Shown here piece after piece: positions 33,296 to 44,420 of a DNA stretch of 64,000 nt. A model generated the notes under the pieces. The model was not told the origin of the DNA. It did no database searches and worked only from the letters and a program-made list of their open reading frames with translations. This stretch comes from Pomphorhynchus laevis (Eukaryota; Acanthocephala; Palaeacanthocephala; Echinorhynchida; Pomphorhynchidae), in the NCBI GenBank assembly GCA_012934845.2, contig WNNJ02003230.1, forward strand, positions 1 to 64,000. Direction: 5' to 3'. How positions within the stretch are numbered: position 1 is the first letter of the stretch; the number at the start of each line of letters is the position of its first letter. The translations under genes and the position numbers were made by a program.

Positions 33296-34300
33296 TTAAG
33301 CTATATTGACGGCAGATGTCATCCCGAGACCCCCGAGAACAACCGGAAGGGTAGCCTCGCACCAAGCTCTATCGTCGAGATGGATGTTAAGTACCGCCTC
33401 GAGGGATGATCGCAAAATGTTGTCGTAATCGTTAATCGATGTTCGCTCGAAGGCTGGTGGGGAACGAAGGAGATATCCGATTTTTGGCATGCTAACACAA
33501 TGTCTAAGCAGGTATAACGTGTCATGCCTAGTCATGCGTATGAGGCGGGAAGTCATTTCGTCTAGTTCGGTTGTAGCGTCGGCGATGGCTGCATCGATGC
33601 TCGTATCGTCTCCGATCGTTGAACCCAAAAGCTTCACTGAGCCAGGTTCAACCGTCTTGACACCCGCCAACAGATGCACGATCGCATTCGAGAAGGTGGA
33701 ACTGTGTGATACGACTTCACATTTGGACGAATTAAGTTCGAAGCTTATTTCCTTTCCCAGATCAAGAATTTGGATAATATCGTTGCAGAGTGTTTCACTA
33801 TCTCCTGACAGAGTAGCGTCATCCAGATACCAAATGTTGACCGAACTTGTTAGGGAGGTCCACCAAATGGTGCACCGCCAGTGAAAAGAGCAGGGGGCCG
33901 AGTGGATCTCCCTGTTGTACTTCCTATTGAGAGAGTAGGACATCGGTTCCGTGGAATAACCAAGATGTGCCGCAGTAGCAGCTTCTGACCAGGAGTGAAA
34001 TATCGGGTGTGTGCATTTCGGCTGCTCGAATTACGGCCGATCGGCTCACACAATTAAATGCATTCAAAAAATCCAATTTCAATATCCCCGTATTGTGTGA
34101 CATTAATCTGATTTGCGTACGACAGGCGTGCACCGCGGCTTCTGCTTTACAAGTTGTACCGACACCGATTTGTTTTGGTTAAAGAAGGTGGGTGGCCTCC
34201 GTTGTGACTTGGTAGCATGCCACTTTGGCTATGAGACAACGAAGTACATTACCGATCGAGAACGGACGAAGTCCACCATCAGGCTTTTTGAGGGCAATTA
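33296..34300 (-). pseudogene. Family B reverse transcriptase domain
   Basis: RT motif A (ILKLDFLNAFN) is in one frame, motif B (VQQGDPLGPLLFSL) follows after a stop, and motif C is WYLDDATLSGD with an intact YLDD at 33829-33818 after a frameshift. Then come the thumb-side blocks SSKCEVVSHSS, LLRHCVSMPKIGYLLR and LNIHLDDRAWCEATLP. All three catalytic-site segments survive in different frames, so the element decayed by point lesions and not by deletion. Confidence 0.75.
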
Positions 34301-34444
34301 ACTTAGCCACAAAGAAGAAAGGGCTAATCTCTTTCGGAACTGCCCCGGACATCACCATTGACGAGAAGTTCGCGATTTATCGTAGCAACACTTGACCTGC
34401 TGCCGTGGAACTGAAACCCGTAAGGCCCTTCAGGTGCAATGGGT

Positions 34445-35350
34445 TTAAACCGTCAGCTCACCAGCCGCACTATTGATGAAGGAACTGATTGCGCGTGTGA
34501 CATCATCTATGCGAGTTGCTACACAATAAGCTGAGTTATCGGGAAGGTCTTCCAGTCTGCCGGAATCATGGATTTGACGAGGAGGGTGTAATCGTTGCAA
34601 GGCGCATGACGTGTCGGCACTGTAATTTGCAAAGCTGTGTTTGCTCGCTAACAAACGAATGGCACCGCGAGAGTCTCCAGTTCCATCTTTTCGGAGATTT
34701 TTATGCATAATTCATTGTCGTCACGATTACATTTTCGCTTTTTTTGGTTAGATCGAGATGTGAGTGCATTGGGTACTGCTATTGTAGACATCCCCTCTTA
34801 CCTCCGAAGAAACATGTGAGGCGGCCATTTTGACAAAACTGGTTAGTGCCGGTATGATGTGCCGCTGGAACAAGTAGACAATAGCGAGGGAAAAGTAAAA
34901 AATCTTGCCACGCTATCAGATCAGACGGTGCCCCGGTTACTGCCCGTACTAATGACCCTAGTTTTAGCGCCACAGTCGGTCGTGCTCCCTTAGAAATTCG
35001 TCGAATCATACGAAATCTCTCGCAAAAAGATTTCTCTATAAATATGACAGGACATTCCAAATTTTTTACAAGGGATTGTGCTGCAACTATGTCAGGATTA
35101 AGGATAGTTGGGTTAAACGGATTGTGTCTTGCTCGCATGGCCTTTGCACTAGATGCCATTGATCGAATGTTCGATCTTTCGATCCTTTCTTCCCGCTGAC
35201 GCTAGACAAGTAATTCTCGGTTATCATGTCATTTGCTTCGTCACAGCGTATATTTCCAACTGTTGCTGCGTGTTGAGAGAGCAAAAGACCAGATCCGGGG
35301 CAGCGAAAACGGGTTGGTCAACCAAACTCGAATGCTGCCGTTAATGGTAA
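34445..35350 (-). pseudogene. Family B N-terminal region
   Basis: Frames on the minus strand carry ISKGARPTVALKLGSLV then DLIAWQDFLLFPRYCLLVP and, further on, DSRGAIRLLASKHSFANYS and LQRLHPPRQ. These match, block by block, the pre-RT region seen at 17816-18301. At least two frame changes and one stop. The role of this region in the family is not known to me. Confidence 0.6.
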
Positions 35351-36912
35351 GGGCCGATAATTTCACGCATCTCATACACTTGCCTCCGTCCTCGATAATT
35401 GCTTCACGTTTAATATCAACTTATCTTATATTTTCTTAATTTTTAACTTATGAAATGACATGAAGGAACTACTTACTTTAATATTTCCTCTACAAAAGAC
35501 GGATATCTTTAGTTACAAAATAAAGTACATTTTGATGTTTCGTGTGCGCATTAAAAATCTGTTCATTTTAATATTTGAAAAAAATTAATGTATTTATTTC
35601 ATTTAAACATTTATTTCATTTTTTTGTTATGAAGATAATTTAAAAGACGACGTTTAATTGTAATTTATTTATAATTTATATTTTAAAAATATATTTAAAA
35701 ATATTAATTTATGCAGTGGAATTCTTAAAACTTTCAATGAAGATTCTATAACAAAACTAATAGCAATGAGTAATTGTAGTTTTGTACTTGAAGTGTAGAC
35801 CTAGCAATACATTATGATTAATTATATATTGTTGGACAAAGGCGATGGATGATATCTCGTACTAGGTTAAAATGATGTTTTTATGTCTATAATTAAAGAT
35901 AAGAAATCTAACCAAAACTGTTTATTCACCTGTACGAATTTTTATCTCCTAAAGTCAGTAATTTTGTCTTTCAAAAATTAAATTATATTGTCAAATACTT
36001 GGTAAACTTTGCATTTTAAATCGAACCTTTACTTGCAATTAAAATGTATTTTTAAGATCGTGTTTTTTATTTACAGGTTTAATGACTCAATTTTGAAATA
36101 TAATTTTTTGATCTTCATGCAGGATCATTGTACACAATTCATTATATCTATTTATACATTTTCGACCACAATGTGAAAATGTGTCAACTTTTGCTTAAAT
36201 GTTTTTCATAGAATAATTCAACTAAAGTGGCTTAATTATTTAAATTCAATTAAACAAATCAAGTTAAATTCAATTTGAAAATGGATATTTATCATGCTAA
36301 GTCTACGTTAAAGATATAAGCGAAAATTACATAAACAAGACGCTTAATCACCAATAAGTAATTCCACCAATTGATACTGATACAAAAATGCCGAATGTAT
36401 TATCAAAAGCATGAGCTAAATTTTAATCAAATTTATTAATTTTAATCAATATAAATGTATATTTGTTTTTTAGGACACGAAAGCACAATCCATCGCTTTC
36501 AATATGGCTTTTGATGTCTACTGATAGCAAATTACTTATTTGTATAGCAATTTGGTTGCTTATTGCTTTACTTAACTTTGGCTGCCATTCACGAGACAAA
36601 ATGAAAATCAAATAAATTACAATTTAAAAATTATCTAGCTTGGTATCTATAATGTTGTTGTCTAAAGTTTTCATGACTAGAAAATTTTATTTTAATGTAA
36701 TTTGGTATGATAAATACAATTTGATGTAATACATTTGATGCGATAGTTTCTCGTACAGGGTTTTTTGTTTTCGTTAAGTATTTTAATAAAAACTTTTGCG
36801 TGTTGTGAAACAGTTGTTCTTGATGATAGCAGCAGATATTGTTGAACTGAATTTATCGAATAAATTGTTGTTTATTTGGTTCTATTCTATAAATAATTAC
36901 AATTCAAAGAAA
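35351..36912. other. AT-rich spacer
   Basis: No gene, repeat or structured motif supported. Confidence 0.5.
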
Positions 36913-36990
36913 CAAATGGATATTTTCAAAATATCCATTTGCTCTGCTCCACTGGCTACCGCACCGGGAGCGGTAGCCAGTGGAGCAGAG
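36913..36990. repeat. Two adjacent perfect palindromes
   Basis: First: arms 36913-36926 and 36928-36941 (CAAATGGATATTTT), 1-base centre. Second, immediately next to it: arms 36942-36962 and 36970-36990 (21 bases, CTCTGCTCCACTGGCTACCGC arm shown only in part as its first bases are CTCTGCTCC), 7-base loop. The right arm of the second is coding sequence of the family B fragment that follows, so the left arm is an inverted copy of that end. Confidence 0.9.
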
Positions 36991-37240
36991 GACAAGAAAC
37001 GCAGCAAATACGCCTGCTTGACACCGATCTACAATTTTGTGCCGATCAGCGTGGAAATGCTTGGTGCGTTGGACCCAGAGGCGGAAGGCCTAATGCACTA
37101 AATAGGTCGGCGGATAGCAGCAGTGACCAGAGAGCGGCGGTCCACGGATTTCCTGCTGTAGAGGCTGAGCATTACCATCCAACGCGGTAACGCTAGTCGC
37201 GTTTTGGGCACGGTTGAGGGGACGAGCGATAGACAAGACT
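36970..37240 (+). mobile_element. Extreme 3' end of a family B RT/RLE element
   Basis: Reads KKRSKYACLTPIYNFVPISV and, after a frame change, LSITIQRGNASRVLG, the last ~80 codons of the family. The 5' end coincides with the palindrome at 36942-36990, as expected if first-strand DNA folded back or was primed in inverse orientation at truncation. Confidence 0.7.
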
Positions 37241-38173
37241 TAGCACAATTTATTATTTGTAATTTTTGTTATTTTTTAATTTTATTTTCAAAAAATTTAA
37301 AATTGTTTATCGTCACCTAGTTTAATTGACTGAGACTAAACTTACAACGGGCAATCTATATTGCGATAGTTTACTATCGCAACTTGGGGTTTCGTTGCTT
37401 AAATTAACTTTCGCTGCCATTCATGAAACAAAATAAAAATCAAAATATGAGAATTAAAATTAAAAAATTAGCTACTTTGTTGTATATACTTTTCATGACT
37501 CAATATTTAATGTCATTTTATAAAGTTAAAATAATAAGCATTTCCTCTTTAAAAATTAAATTAGTATTAATATCAGGCGATTAGTTAACGGCATCATGTA
37601 TTCGATTCAAAGTATAAGTACCGTCCTTTATTAAACTAAAAATAAACGTGAACTTTTTAATTTATGTCGACAGTAATTAAAGCCATTTTTATGTCAAAAT
37701 ATTATGTAGCAAAGTAATGTTGTATCAAAAATTAATGGCGTTTGTTTTACAACATTTTCTCTTTTAACATTTTAGAAGCAAATATCAACCTTTGCATCAT
37801 CATATTAATGCAATTTGTTTTAATGTAAATATCTCTTAGGTGACCAGGTGGGTGTATTAAATTTTAAGATATTTCCGCAACAATTACGAAATTTACTATA
37901 TAAGCTTGATTTTTCTTGTGAGTTTAACTCTCATTAAAACTATTTGAAATTAAAGTAAATAAACTAAGCAAGCGAATGACAATGTACCATGATGGAGAAA
38001 GTGGTAGAAGACGCCGACAAATTATAATATGCGTAATACAGTGACGAGATTTATAACTGATCAATACAAAAACGAAACAAAGAATGACATTAATTAACAG
38101 TTTTATTACAAAAAATTAAATGTCTTAATAAAAACTTTGTGATAGTTGCTTTATTATTAGATAAAAATAATTC
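37241..38173. other. AT-rich spacer
   Basis: No gene supported on either strand. Confidence 0.5.
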
Positions 38174-38230
38174 AAAATTATGGAAAATAAATTATTTTCC
38201 ATAATTTTAAGGATTTTATATAAAATCCTT
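38174..38230. repeat. Two adjacent perfect palindromes
   Basis: Arms 38174-38190 and 38192-38208 (17 bases, AAAATTATGGAAAATAA, 1-base centre), directly followed by the 22-base zero-loop palindrome 38209-38230 (AAGGATTTTAT and its complement). Same arrangement as 36913-36990. Confidence 0.9.
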
Positions 38231-38559
38231 AAAATAGTTTGGATTTTAAGTCTGAATTTTATGTAAGATGTTCACACTCTTCAATTACTAAGCATCACTT
38301 TCCAGGGCTGATGTTTTAATGTCTTATAAGTAAAGGGAAACATCATTCTATAACACTAACCGTGTCAAAATAATCAGATTTTTCAGCAAATTTGGGAATT
38401 TATGTGTTAACTAATAAATTAACAAATTTCGAAATTAAATTAAGTAAATTAACTAATAGTCAATTACTAAATTAATTTAGTTTATTAAAATTAATATAGT
38501 TAATTAATTGTGTTTATATTAAATTAACTATTTAATATTGAATCAGTAATATTTATTCA

Positions 38560-40310
38560 CAGAAATTGACTTTTAAATTGTATAATTAAACTAGATTTTT
38601 AAAAACTTATTGCATTAAATAATAACATATTTTGTAATTATAAAGTTCAAAAACTGCTGGTTTTGATAATTTCATTGAATTGAAAAGGGCATAATCATCA
38701 AATTAAAATTGAATTTATTTTTAATATTACGAAAGAACAAATCTGTCATAATCAGAAATATTAAATGGTAATTAGTTAGTGATTAATTCATAAAGCTACG
38801 TTGAAAATATTGATTGGAATTATATCTGCTGGTATTTCATTATTTTATTAAATTGAAAAAGCGAATGCAGTTCATGAAAATTGAATTTATTTACAACATT
38901 TCGACAGAACAAATCTAAACAAAGCATATTAGATTAATTATTAATATTGAATCAGTTATATTTACTCAGAGAAATTGACTTTTAAATTATATAATCAAAC
39001 TATATTTTGAAACATTATGCATTAAATAATGACATATTTTGTAATTATAAAGTTCAAAAACTGCTGGTTTTGATAATTTCATTGAATTGAAAAGGGCATA
39101 ATCATCAAATTAAAATTGAATTTATTTTTAATATTACGAAAGAACAAATCTGTCATAATCAGAAATATTAAATGGTAATTAGTTAGTGATTAATTCATAA
39201 AGCTACGTTGAAAATATTGATTGGAATTATATCTGCTGGTATTTCATTATTTTATTAAATTGAAAAAGCGAATGCAGTTCATGAAAATTAAATTTATTTA
39301 CAACATTTCGACAGAACAAATCTAAACAAAGCATATTAGATTAATTATTAATATTGAATCAGTTATATTTACTCAGAGAAATTGACTTTTAAATTATATA
39401 ATTAAACTATATTTTGAAACATTATGCATTAAATAATGACATATTTTGTAGATATTTTAATAAATATATAACTTTCAATTCAATAAAAAGATAAAAATTG
39501 CCCGACGTAATTTTTGATTCTAAAAAATGCATAATGCATAGTAATAAAATTTATAAATTGAAAATTCATATCATATGAAAATTTAATTTATTTTCAATAT
39601 TTCGACAGAACAAATCTGTATCTGGAAGGGATAGTTAATCAGAGAACAACGATCAATGATATTTACTTAAGAAATTGATTTATAAATTATATAAATTAGA
39701 CCAAATTTTAAAACATATTGCATTAAATAAAGACATATTTTGTAATAAATTAATACAAAATCCTTGAATTGGATTGGAATGATAGCTGCTTTTTTATTTT
39801 ATTGAATTGAAAATTCATATCCGTCAAATGAAAATTGGATTTATTTTCTAATTTTCCAAAAAAATATCTCTTCATCAGGAATATATATTATCTTAACAAT
39901 GAGTTTATTTGAGAGTATTTCTGTACCACTTTGTTCAAGATAAATCTAACATATCATAACATCATAAACAGACAAGTCGATTCCTCAGTCGACGTGCACC
40001 TGCAAAGGAACACTTACGACCTTTTATCGACAACATCGTGTATCCAAGAGAGAATATAAGGTATATTACGGTGCTATAAGTTTATCTTTAAAAAACTAAA
40101 ATATCGATTTTGAAGAATCTCTTGTTAAAATTATAAAGTACTAGGCATTAGATAAATTGATTTATAAATTATATAAATTAGATCAGATTTTAAAACATAT
40201 TGCATTAATAACGACATATCTTGTAATAAATTAATACAAAATCCTTGAATTGGATTGGAATGATAGCTGCTTTTTTATTTTATTGAATTGAAATGCCTTT
40301 ACCAATTGAA
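38560..40310 (+). repeat. Satellite-like array, ~406-bp unit
   Basis: Two nearly identical 406-bp units start at 38641 and 39047 (TAAAGTTCAAAAACTGCTGG). Diverged or partial units flank them: 38560-38640, 39560-39830, and two shorter blocks sharing GAATTGGATTGGAATGATAG at about 39772 and 40247. The unit contains TTTCGACAGAACAAATCT and AAATTGAATTTATTT, which on the minus strand resemble the GAAA and AAATAAATTCAATTTTC part of the hammerhead-like repeats elsewhere in the window. Confidence 0.85.
39852..39878 (-). ncRNA. Hammerhead-like core in satellite array
   Basis: CTGATGA (39878-39872), AGAGATATTTTTTTG, then GAAAA (39856-39852). Core blocks are present, but the spacer shows no good stem. Confidence 0.22.
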
Positions 40311-42772
40311 ATTTTCCTTTTTGTTTTTCAATTTATTATTAATGGTTAGGATTGTAATTATGAATCAGATATTTCAGCAAATTTTGGAATTTAAGTGTTA
40401 ACTAATAAATGTTGAAATTAAATTAACTAAATTAACTTCTAATTAGCTATTTATTATCGCTATATCTGTATTTTATTTTAAAACCATTTGATGGTTTTTT
40501 AAATAAAATTAATGTTTGATATGTTATAGTCTATTTCGTTAACTTGTTTTTTATTATTTAAGCGCCATTTATTAAAAGCGTAAACTTACCTTTTTATTTA
40601 TTAAATAAAGTCGTTTATCTAATCTCAGATCGCAAAATATTTCATCTAATTGACGATGAACATACAAGAATTTTATTCTTGGTTGGCTACAAGCGTATTG
40701 GCCAATATATGCGAATCACTAATTTTTACGGTAATTTCTGTTATTGCCTGTTTCTTATATTACCTATACTGTCACCGCTAGTTGCAAGCTGTTATTTTAT
40801 TGTGTAAAGACGATATATTTTCCATAATTTGTAGTTAATGATTATATACTGACACAAAAACCCGCCGCCGTATTCAGCCGGACAAACGAAGGAGATATAT
40901 CACCTTTCGATAAAAAATAATGTTTGCTGTAATGTAAGTTTAGCTGGCAATGTGTTTTACATAAATTCTACTTTTGCTTAGGCGACAGCGCCTTAAGTGA
41001 ATTCAAACACATTTACTGAAGCGTAAAATGATAATAGCATGACAAGTCCATGGGTATACGATCATTAACTTCATGAAAAAATATTAGAAAAAGGAAGAAC
41101 TTTTAAACTGCGAAACAAAACGGCAATAATAATTTTTATGACTATTTATTTCTGTCTAAAAAAATTTTAAATTGTATAGACATAATTATGATCCGTCTCG
41201 CTTTAAATTTGATAAAAATCAATAGTTTAGAAACGATATCTCTTTTTGAAATATTGAAGGTTCTACCTTCAATTTGAAAACCTACCTCCAATTATCAAAC
41301 TAGTCAGTTTATTTCTTAATTTTAAGTTATACATGTGAGGACATTTTTACCATTGAAATTTTGAGGACTATTTCTATTATGCACGCTACTTTAATCCTAT
41401 CTATAAGTTAGCAGCAGCACGCTACATTTCAGTATTGGTGGACCTCATCAGCAACTGATCCAATACCTACGTATCACGTTTCGGTCTTTTTAATGTTGGC
41501 TGACGATCACTCGACTCGTCTTTTATTAAATCAGCATTGGTAGAGGAAGGTTTGACCTTCAAGTTGAAAGCAATTTAACCTTCAATTTAGTCAATAGCAG
41601 TTGACATACATAAGCGAGGAACGGACTTGATATGCATTCTTTAATTATATACAGGAATTAAATTATTACGATTAATCTAATCGTTTAATTTACCATTTGC
41701 TTAAAATTATATTTTATATAAATACAAAATCAATACAAATTAAACGTTAAGTTATATAAGGTATTCAATTTAAACTTAGAATACCTTGACATTTAATTTT
41801 GTTAAAAATAGAATGCATAAAATTAAATTCATTACAATCAATTGATAGGTAAATTTCCGGTAATGAAATTATCCCTTAAATGTTTTCATAAGAAAAAATG
41901 CATTAAACATTTCGGGGAAAAACCCAAATACTAAGCGTAAATATCTTAAGATTATATAGCATTACATAAACTAATCAAGAGTAAATACTAACATAGCTAA
42001 ATAACTTAATAAGAAATTAGTTAAATAAGGCAATCATTTGTTAACAATTACCAATCTTAAAGTTAAAAATTAAAGACATTAACTAACTTATTGTAATTAT
42101 AGACATTAACTCATTGCTGATAACTATGATATTTATATAATCGTAATAATGTTAATAATATTATAATATAATTATTTATATTTTTGATATATTATTATTT
42201 ATATTATGATATTTATATTATATTATCGTTATAAATAAGCATTAATTTAGTTAATATCTATAATTACAATAATTTAGTTAATTAAATTACAATTTAAAGT
42301 TAAAAATTTAACTTGTCAAAGTTTAAATACAAAATACGCAATTTATGGAAATTAGCAAAGTTGTCGTTATTTTAATAATCAAAGAATGACGAATAGTGTA
42401 TCTTTGGTATATGGTTGGTTTTATTAACTATTCAAAAACCAAAACGATATTTTTTAAGGAAATAATAATTAGGTTAAATTATTAGAATTTGTCGTTTGCT
42501 ACTTTGATCCATCCAGATCCAATGCTAAGATCGTTATCGAACATTCGACACTTGTTAAAGATCAAATGGAATTATTCCGATTGAGCATTGGTAAAAATTG
42601 TAATTATTTAATTTTATCAGAAAAATACATACATTTTTTAAAAATATAAAGAAATTTCACGCACGTGATAAATAATACATAATTTTATTTTTTTAAAATT
42701 AACTGTGTAATCCATATTTTATTAATTTAAAATTTTAGTGTTAATAATCAATAAACACTAATTAATTTTATG
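40311..42772. other. AT-rich spacer with short repeats
   Basis: No gene supported. Near 41260-41295 and 41545-41585 there are paired ACCTTCAATTT-type phrases in both orientations. One hammerhead-like motif is listed separately at 41427-41451. Confidence 0.45.
41427..41451 (-). ncRNA. Hammerhead-like motif
   Basis: CTGATGA (41451-41445), GGTCCACCAATACT, GAAA (41430-41427), then TGTAGCGTG. A second ACCGAAACGTGATACG on the same strand, about 45 bases upstream, suggests an originally dimeric arrangement. The helix II closing half has decayed. Confidence 0.35.
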
Positions 42773-42890
42773 TCTTTTAAAATTGCGTTCGGATAGAATT
42801 TAATCATAAGCTCTTTCTACGAGAAAAATAGTATTATTTTTGAATTTTAGCCAATGTGATTGGCCTCTTCAGAAAACTCTTCAGTCTTTG
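42773..42890 (-). repeat. Dispersed repeat with hammerhead-like motif
   Basis: Shares AAAATTGCGTTCGGAT and the distal block with 43198-43335. Motif on the minus strand: CTGAAGA (42872-42866), extra G, perfect 6-bp stem GCCAAT/ATTGGC, then TAAA in place of GAAA. Confidence 0.65.
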
Positions 42891-43197
42891 ACAAATGAAA
42901 AAATATAAAAAATAAAAACAAAATAATTTAACTGATGTGTTGTTCAACCAAACTCATGTCCACGATAACTTTAATTTAATTGAATTTAAGTTAAATTAAT
43001 TTTAATTTAATTTTATGTAAATTTACATTAATTTAAAAAAGCAAAATAATTTATTTAATAATTTGTCCGCTCGCTAATAATTGCGTTATGTCTTTTTAAT
43101 CACTATTTTAAGAGCAGCTACCGAAATCTAAAGTTTAAATTCTGTGGATAAATTAAATATTTTGCTCAAGCCATATTAATGAAACACATAAAACATA

Positions 43198-43380
43198 TAC
43201 TTTTAAAATTGCGTTCGGATCTTTCAATTATTGAATCATCAATCATTCGTTGGCTCTTTGTACAAGAAAAAATAAGATAAATAGTTTGATTTTTGAATTT
43301 TCGCCAATGTGATTGGCCTCTTCAGAAAACACTTGAGTTAACATTTATCTTATTTTTTCTTGTACAAAGAGCCAACGAAT
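43198..43380. repeat. Fold-back repeat, 38-bp perfect arms, hammerhead-like motif
   Basis: Arms 43245-43282 and 43343-43380 (begins ATTCGTTGGCTCTTTGTAC) are perfectly complementary. Between them, on the minus strand, is CTGAAGA (43325-43319), extra G, GCCAAT/ATTGGC stem with a 3-base loop, then GAAA (43302-43299). This is the cleanest copy of the motif in the window. Confidence 0.85.
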
Positions 43381-43816
43381 AATTAATTTTATATTTCACT
43401 AGCTGCTACATTATCAGGAAAGCAAGTCCAATTAAGTTTCAATTATTCAATGCCTTCGTTTAATGTGCATTTCATATCAAATAATCGTTTTAAATGTCCA
43501 ACAATAAATTTCATTTGAAGAAAAAATAAAAATTTATTTAATAATCTAATGCCGAGCAGCAAATTCATTTTAATCCGGTTACCCTTTAATTATTATTGAG
43601 AAGAGAATAATCCTGGCATAACAATGCAATAAACTTGAAAAATAAAAACAAGAAAAGACAGCTCTACAAATCTGATTACACATTTAACTGATATAAGCAG
43701 AGATGTCGAGAGGAAAACTAAGTGGACCGATGCAAAGCTCAAGTGTTTATGAACTTTGAAATTATCATCAGGCTAAACTACTACAAAATGTAATTTAACA
43801 TTTATCATCAAAACAT

Positions 43817-44071
43817 TCAAAAAGCATGGTAAATGTCGACGCACTCGGCAACTTCACAATGTTCCTGTAGCAAAATATCGCTAGAATCCAATCGATGCTT
43901 CATCGAAATATTTGTGTGGTCAATAGTACAATATGAGATATTCCACTGCATGCTAATCAGAAGGTTTGCAGGCAATTCGTCATCATATTTTGTGCGAGAT
44001 ATAGACACGTATGTGGACGTATCATAAGAATTTTGAATCCTAGAATTCTCGAGAACTACTAGAAATAACAT
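43817..44071 (-). CDS. Unclassified ORF downstream of SPT6
   Basis: An 84-residue frame with an ATG at 44071, also preceded by a plausible acceptor (GTTATTTCTAG). It includes VLENSRIQNSYDTSTYVSI, DDELPANLLISMQW and LDSSDILLQEHCEVAE, and ends at TGA. It lies 350 bases past the SPT6 stop on the same strand. It could be a terminal exon of another transcript, a small gene, or a remnant. No family recognised. Confidence 0.3.
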   Translation of the reverse strand: MLFLVVLENSRIQNSYDTSTYVSISRTKYDDELPANLLISMQWNISYCTIDHTNISMKHRLDSSDILLQEHCEVAECVDIYHAF

Positions 44072-44348
44072 AGTCGAATTGGTTTTGATTTTGTGAAAGT
44101 AACGTCAATGTGTATTAGTGGGGCACGATCCGCGACAAATAATCCAATGTTTCAAAATAATACATATGTTCTATTATTACATTAAATTTTGAAAAGTGTA
44201 AATTTTTTACAATAAATAATATTTTGTAATAGTTAAATTAGATTTTTAATTTTATTAATAATGCAATTATTTAATATTTAAAAGATATTAAATAAAGAAT
44301 TGCTACAAATGTGAATAATTCCTAAGCTTGGTATGATAGTCCAGAGCA

Positions 44349-44354
44349 TTTAAT
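44349..44354 (-). terminator. Possible SPT6 polyadenylation signal
   Basis: ATTAAA on the minus strand, about 70 bases after the stop codon at 44421. AATAAA-type hexamers also occur near 44250, so the exact site is open. Confidence 0.3.
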
Positions 44355-44420
44355 ACAAAATAATAAGACAAAATTAAGAAAATACGCAATATACAAATAG
44401 ATACAATATTATGGTAGAAA

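Larger units (their letters stand above)
32345..35350 (-). mobile_element. Near full-length but dead family B RT/RLE element
   Basis: About 3 kb of GC-rich sequence in AT-rich DNA. All coding regions lie in the expected order on the minus strand: N-terminal region (35350 to 34445), RT (34300 to 33296), Cys/His knuckle and RLE (33060 to 32345). There are several stops and frameshifts but no large rearrangement, which makes this the reference copy for reconstructing the order of domains of the family here. Ends are not clearly defined by eye. Confidence 0.8.
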
